Assembly: GCF_019823065.1 (NCBI RefSeq)
Contig: NZ_CP081966.1
Span: 4,247,501-4,311,500 of the forward strand
Length of the DNA: 64,000 bases
Direction: 5' to 3'
Source: Pseudomonas mosselii
GTDB lineage: Bacteria; Pseudomonadota; Gammaproteobacteria; Pseudomonadales; Pseudomonadaceae
A program made the translations under genes and the position numbers. How positions within the stretch are numbered: position 1 is the stretch's first letter; every line of letters starts with the position of its first letter. A model generated the notes under the pieces. It saw nothing but the letters and a program-made list of their open reading frames with translations. It was not told the origin of the DNA and did no database searches. Below are positions 63,502 through 64,000 of the stretch, piece by piece.

Positions 63502-64000
63502 ATGAACCATGAAGTCGTTGAGAAAAACATAGGCCTGATGGCCCTGCTGATGGTATTCGCCGTCAGCATCGGCGGCCTGACCCAGATCGTCCCGCTGTTC
63601 TTCCAGGACGTCACCAACAAGCCGGTCGAGGGCATGAAGCCCTACACCGCCCTGCAACTCGAAGGCCGCGACATCTACATCCGCGAAGGCTGCGTGGGCT
63701 GCCACTCGCAGATGGTCCGGCCATTCCGCGCCGAGACCGAGCGCTACGGCCACTACTCGGTGGCCGGCGAGAGCGTATGGGACCATCCGTTCCTGTGGGG
63801 CTCCAAGCGTACCGGTCCGGACCTGGCCCGCGTCGGCGGCCGCTACTCGGACGACTGGCACCGCGCGCACCTGTACAACCCGCGCAACGTGGTACCGGAA
63901 TCGAAGATGCCGTCATACCCATGGCTGGTGGCCGCGCAGGTCGACAACAGCCACACCGACGTCAAGATGCGCGTCCTGCGCGGCCTCGGCGTGCCCTACA
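63502..64000 (+). CDS. ccoO: cbb3-type cytochrome oxidase subunit II (partial)
   Basis: The first 166 codons of the mono-haem cytochrome c subunit that feeds electrons to CcoN; the gene runs past the window end. An N-terminal membrane anchor ([17 protein letters not shown], residues 10-26) precedes the haem c motif C64-V-G-C67-H68, in the conserved context [60 protein letters not shown] follows, giving the axial Met in [14 protein letters not shown] 9-14 bases before ATG 63502 is a strong ribosome binding site. Second gene of ccoNO(QP). Confidence 0.96.
   Translation, partial: MNHEVVEKNIGLMALLMVFAVSIGGLTQIVPLFFQDVTNKPVEGMKPYTALQLEGRDIYIREGCVGCHSQMVRPFRAETERYGHYSVAGESVWDHPFLWGSKRTGPDLARVGGRYSDDWHRAHLYNPRNVVPESKMPSYPWLVAAQVDNSHTDVKMRVLRGLGVPY

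Overview
The window is GC-rich, densely packed chromosomal DNA from a fluorescent Pseudomonas, most likely of the P. putida/P. entomophila group. The evidence is the gene order (sbcC, gst, lactonase, RND/YCF48 pair, pepN, DUF2797, yeaC, rhomboid, phosphoesterase, nadK), pyoverdine genes with PvdS-type promoters, and cbb3 oxidase genes. REP-like hairpins of the 'GCGGGCTTGCCCCGCGAT' and 'GGAGCGGCCTTGCGTCGCGA' types occur throughout. I assigned genes by reading protein motifs; no database search was run. I saw no rRNA, tRNA or CRISPR.

1-15.6 kb is housekeeping: the end of sbcC, a GST, an exported lactonase-like propeller, a YCF48 propeller plus RND permease operon, pepN, a run of short overlapping genes (nadK, phosphoesterase, rhomboid protease, yeaC, DUF2797), DUF1853, cytochrome b561 and a PLP-dependent desulfhydrase. 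15.6-24.0 kb holds a small hexanucleotide-repeat island, two DUF4398-type lipoproteins, a solute-binding protein, and the divergent etfBA/etfD genes with a well-formed promoter and a PsrA-like operator. An orphan protein and an MHS-type transporter follow.

24.0-34.4 kb is an iron block. It has a Fur-boxed ECF sigma factor beside a phospho-acceptor-less receiver protein, the pyoverdine export and recycling system pvdRT-opmQ, the tyrosinase pvdP, a siderophore-interacting reductase and the diaminobutyrate synthase pvdH. PvdS-type boxes (TAAAT or TAATT, 16 bp, CGT) precede pvdR, pvdP, the reductase gene and pvdH. 34.4-40.0 kb is a periplasmic thiol module: two-component pair dsbRS divergent from dsbD/tlpA-like/dsbG.

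40.0-45.4 kb is accessory DNA: a transposase remnant, a putative immunity gene and a 1519-residue PAAR-RHS protein ending in a HYD1-like ADP-ribosyltransferase toxin. It abuts pvdL (45.4-58.4 kb), the NRPS that makes the pyoverdine chromophore precursor. pvdL is divergent from pvdS, whose promoter carries a strong Fur box. Fur would control pvdS, and PvdS in turn pvdL, pvdH, pvdP and pvdRT-opmQ. The side-chain NRPSs, pvdA, pvdE and fpvA are not here, so the pyoverdine locus is split. 59.3-64 kb returns to core genes: a solute-binding protein, a DEDDh exonuclease, ppnP, an alpha/beta hydrolase, and ccoN/ccoO behind an ANR-type box.
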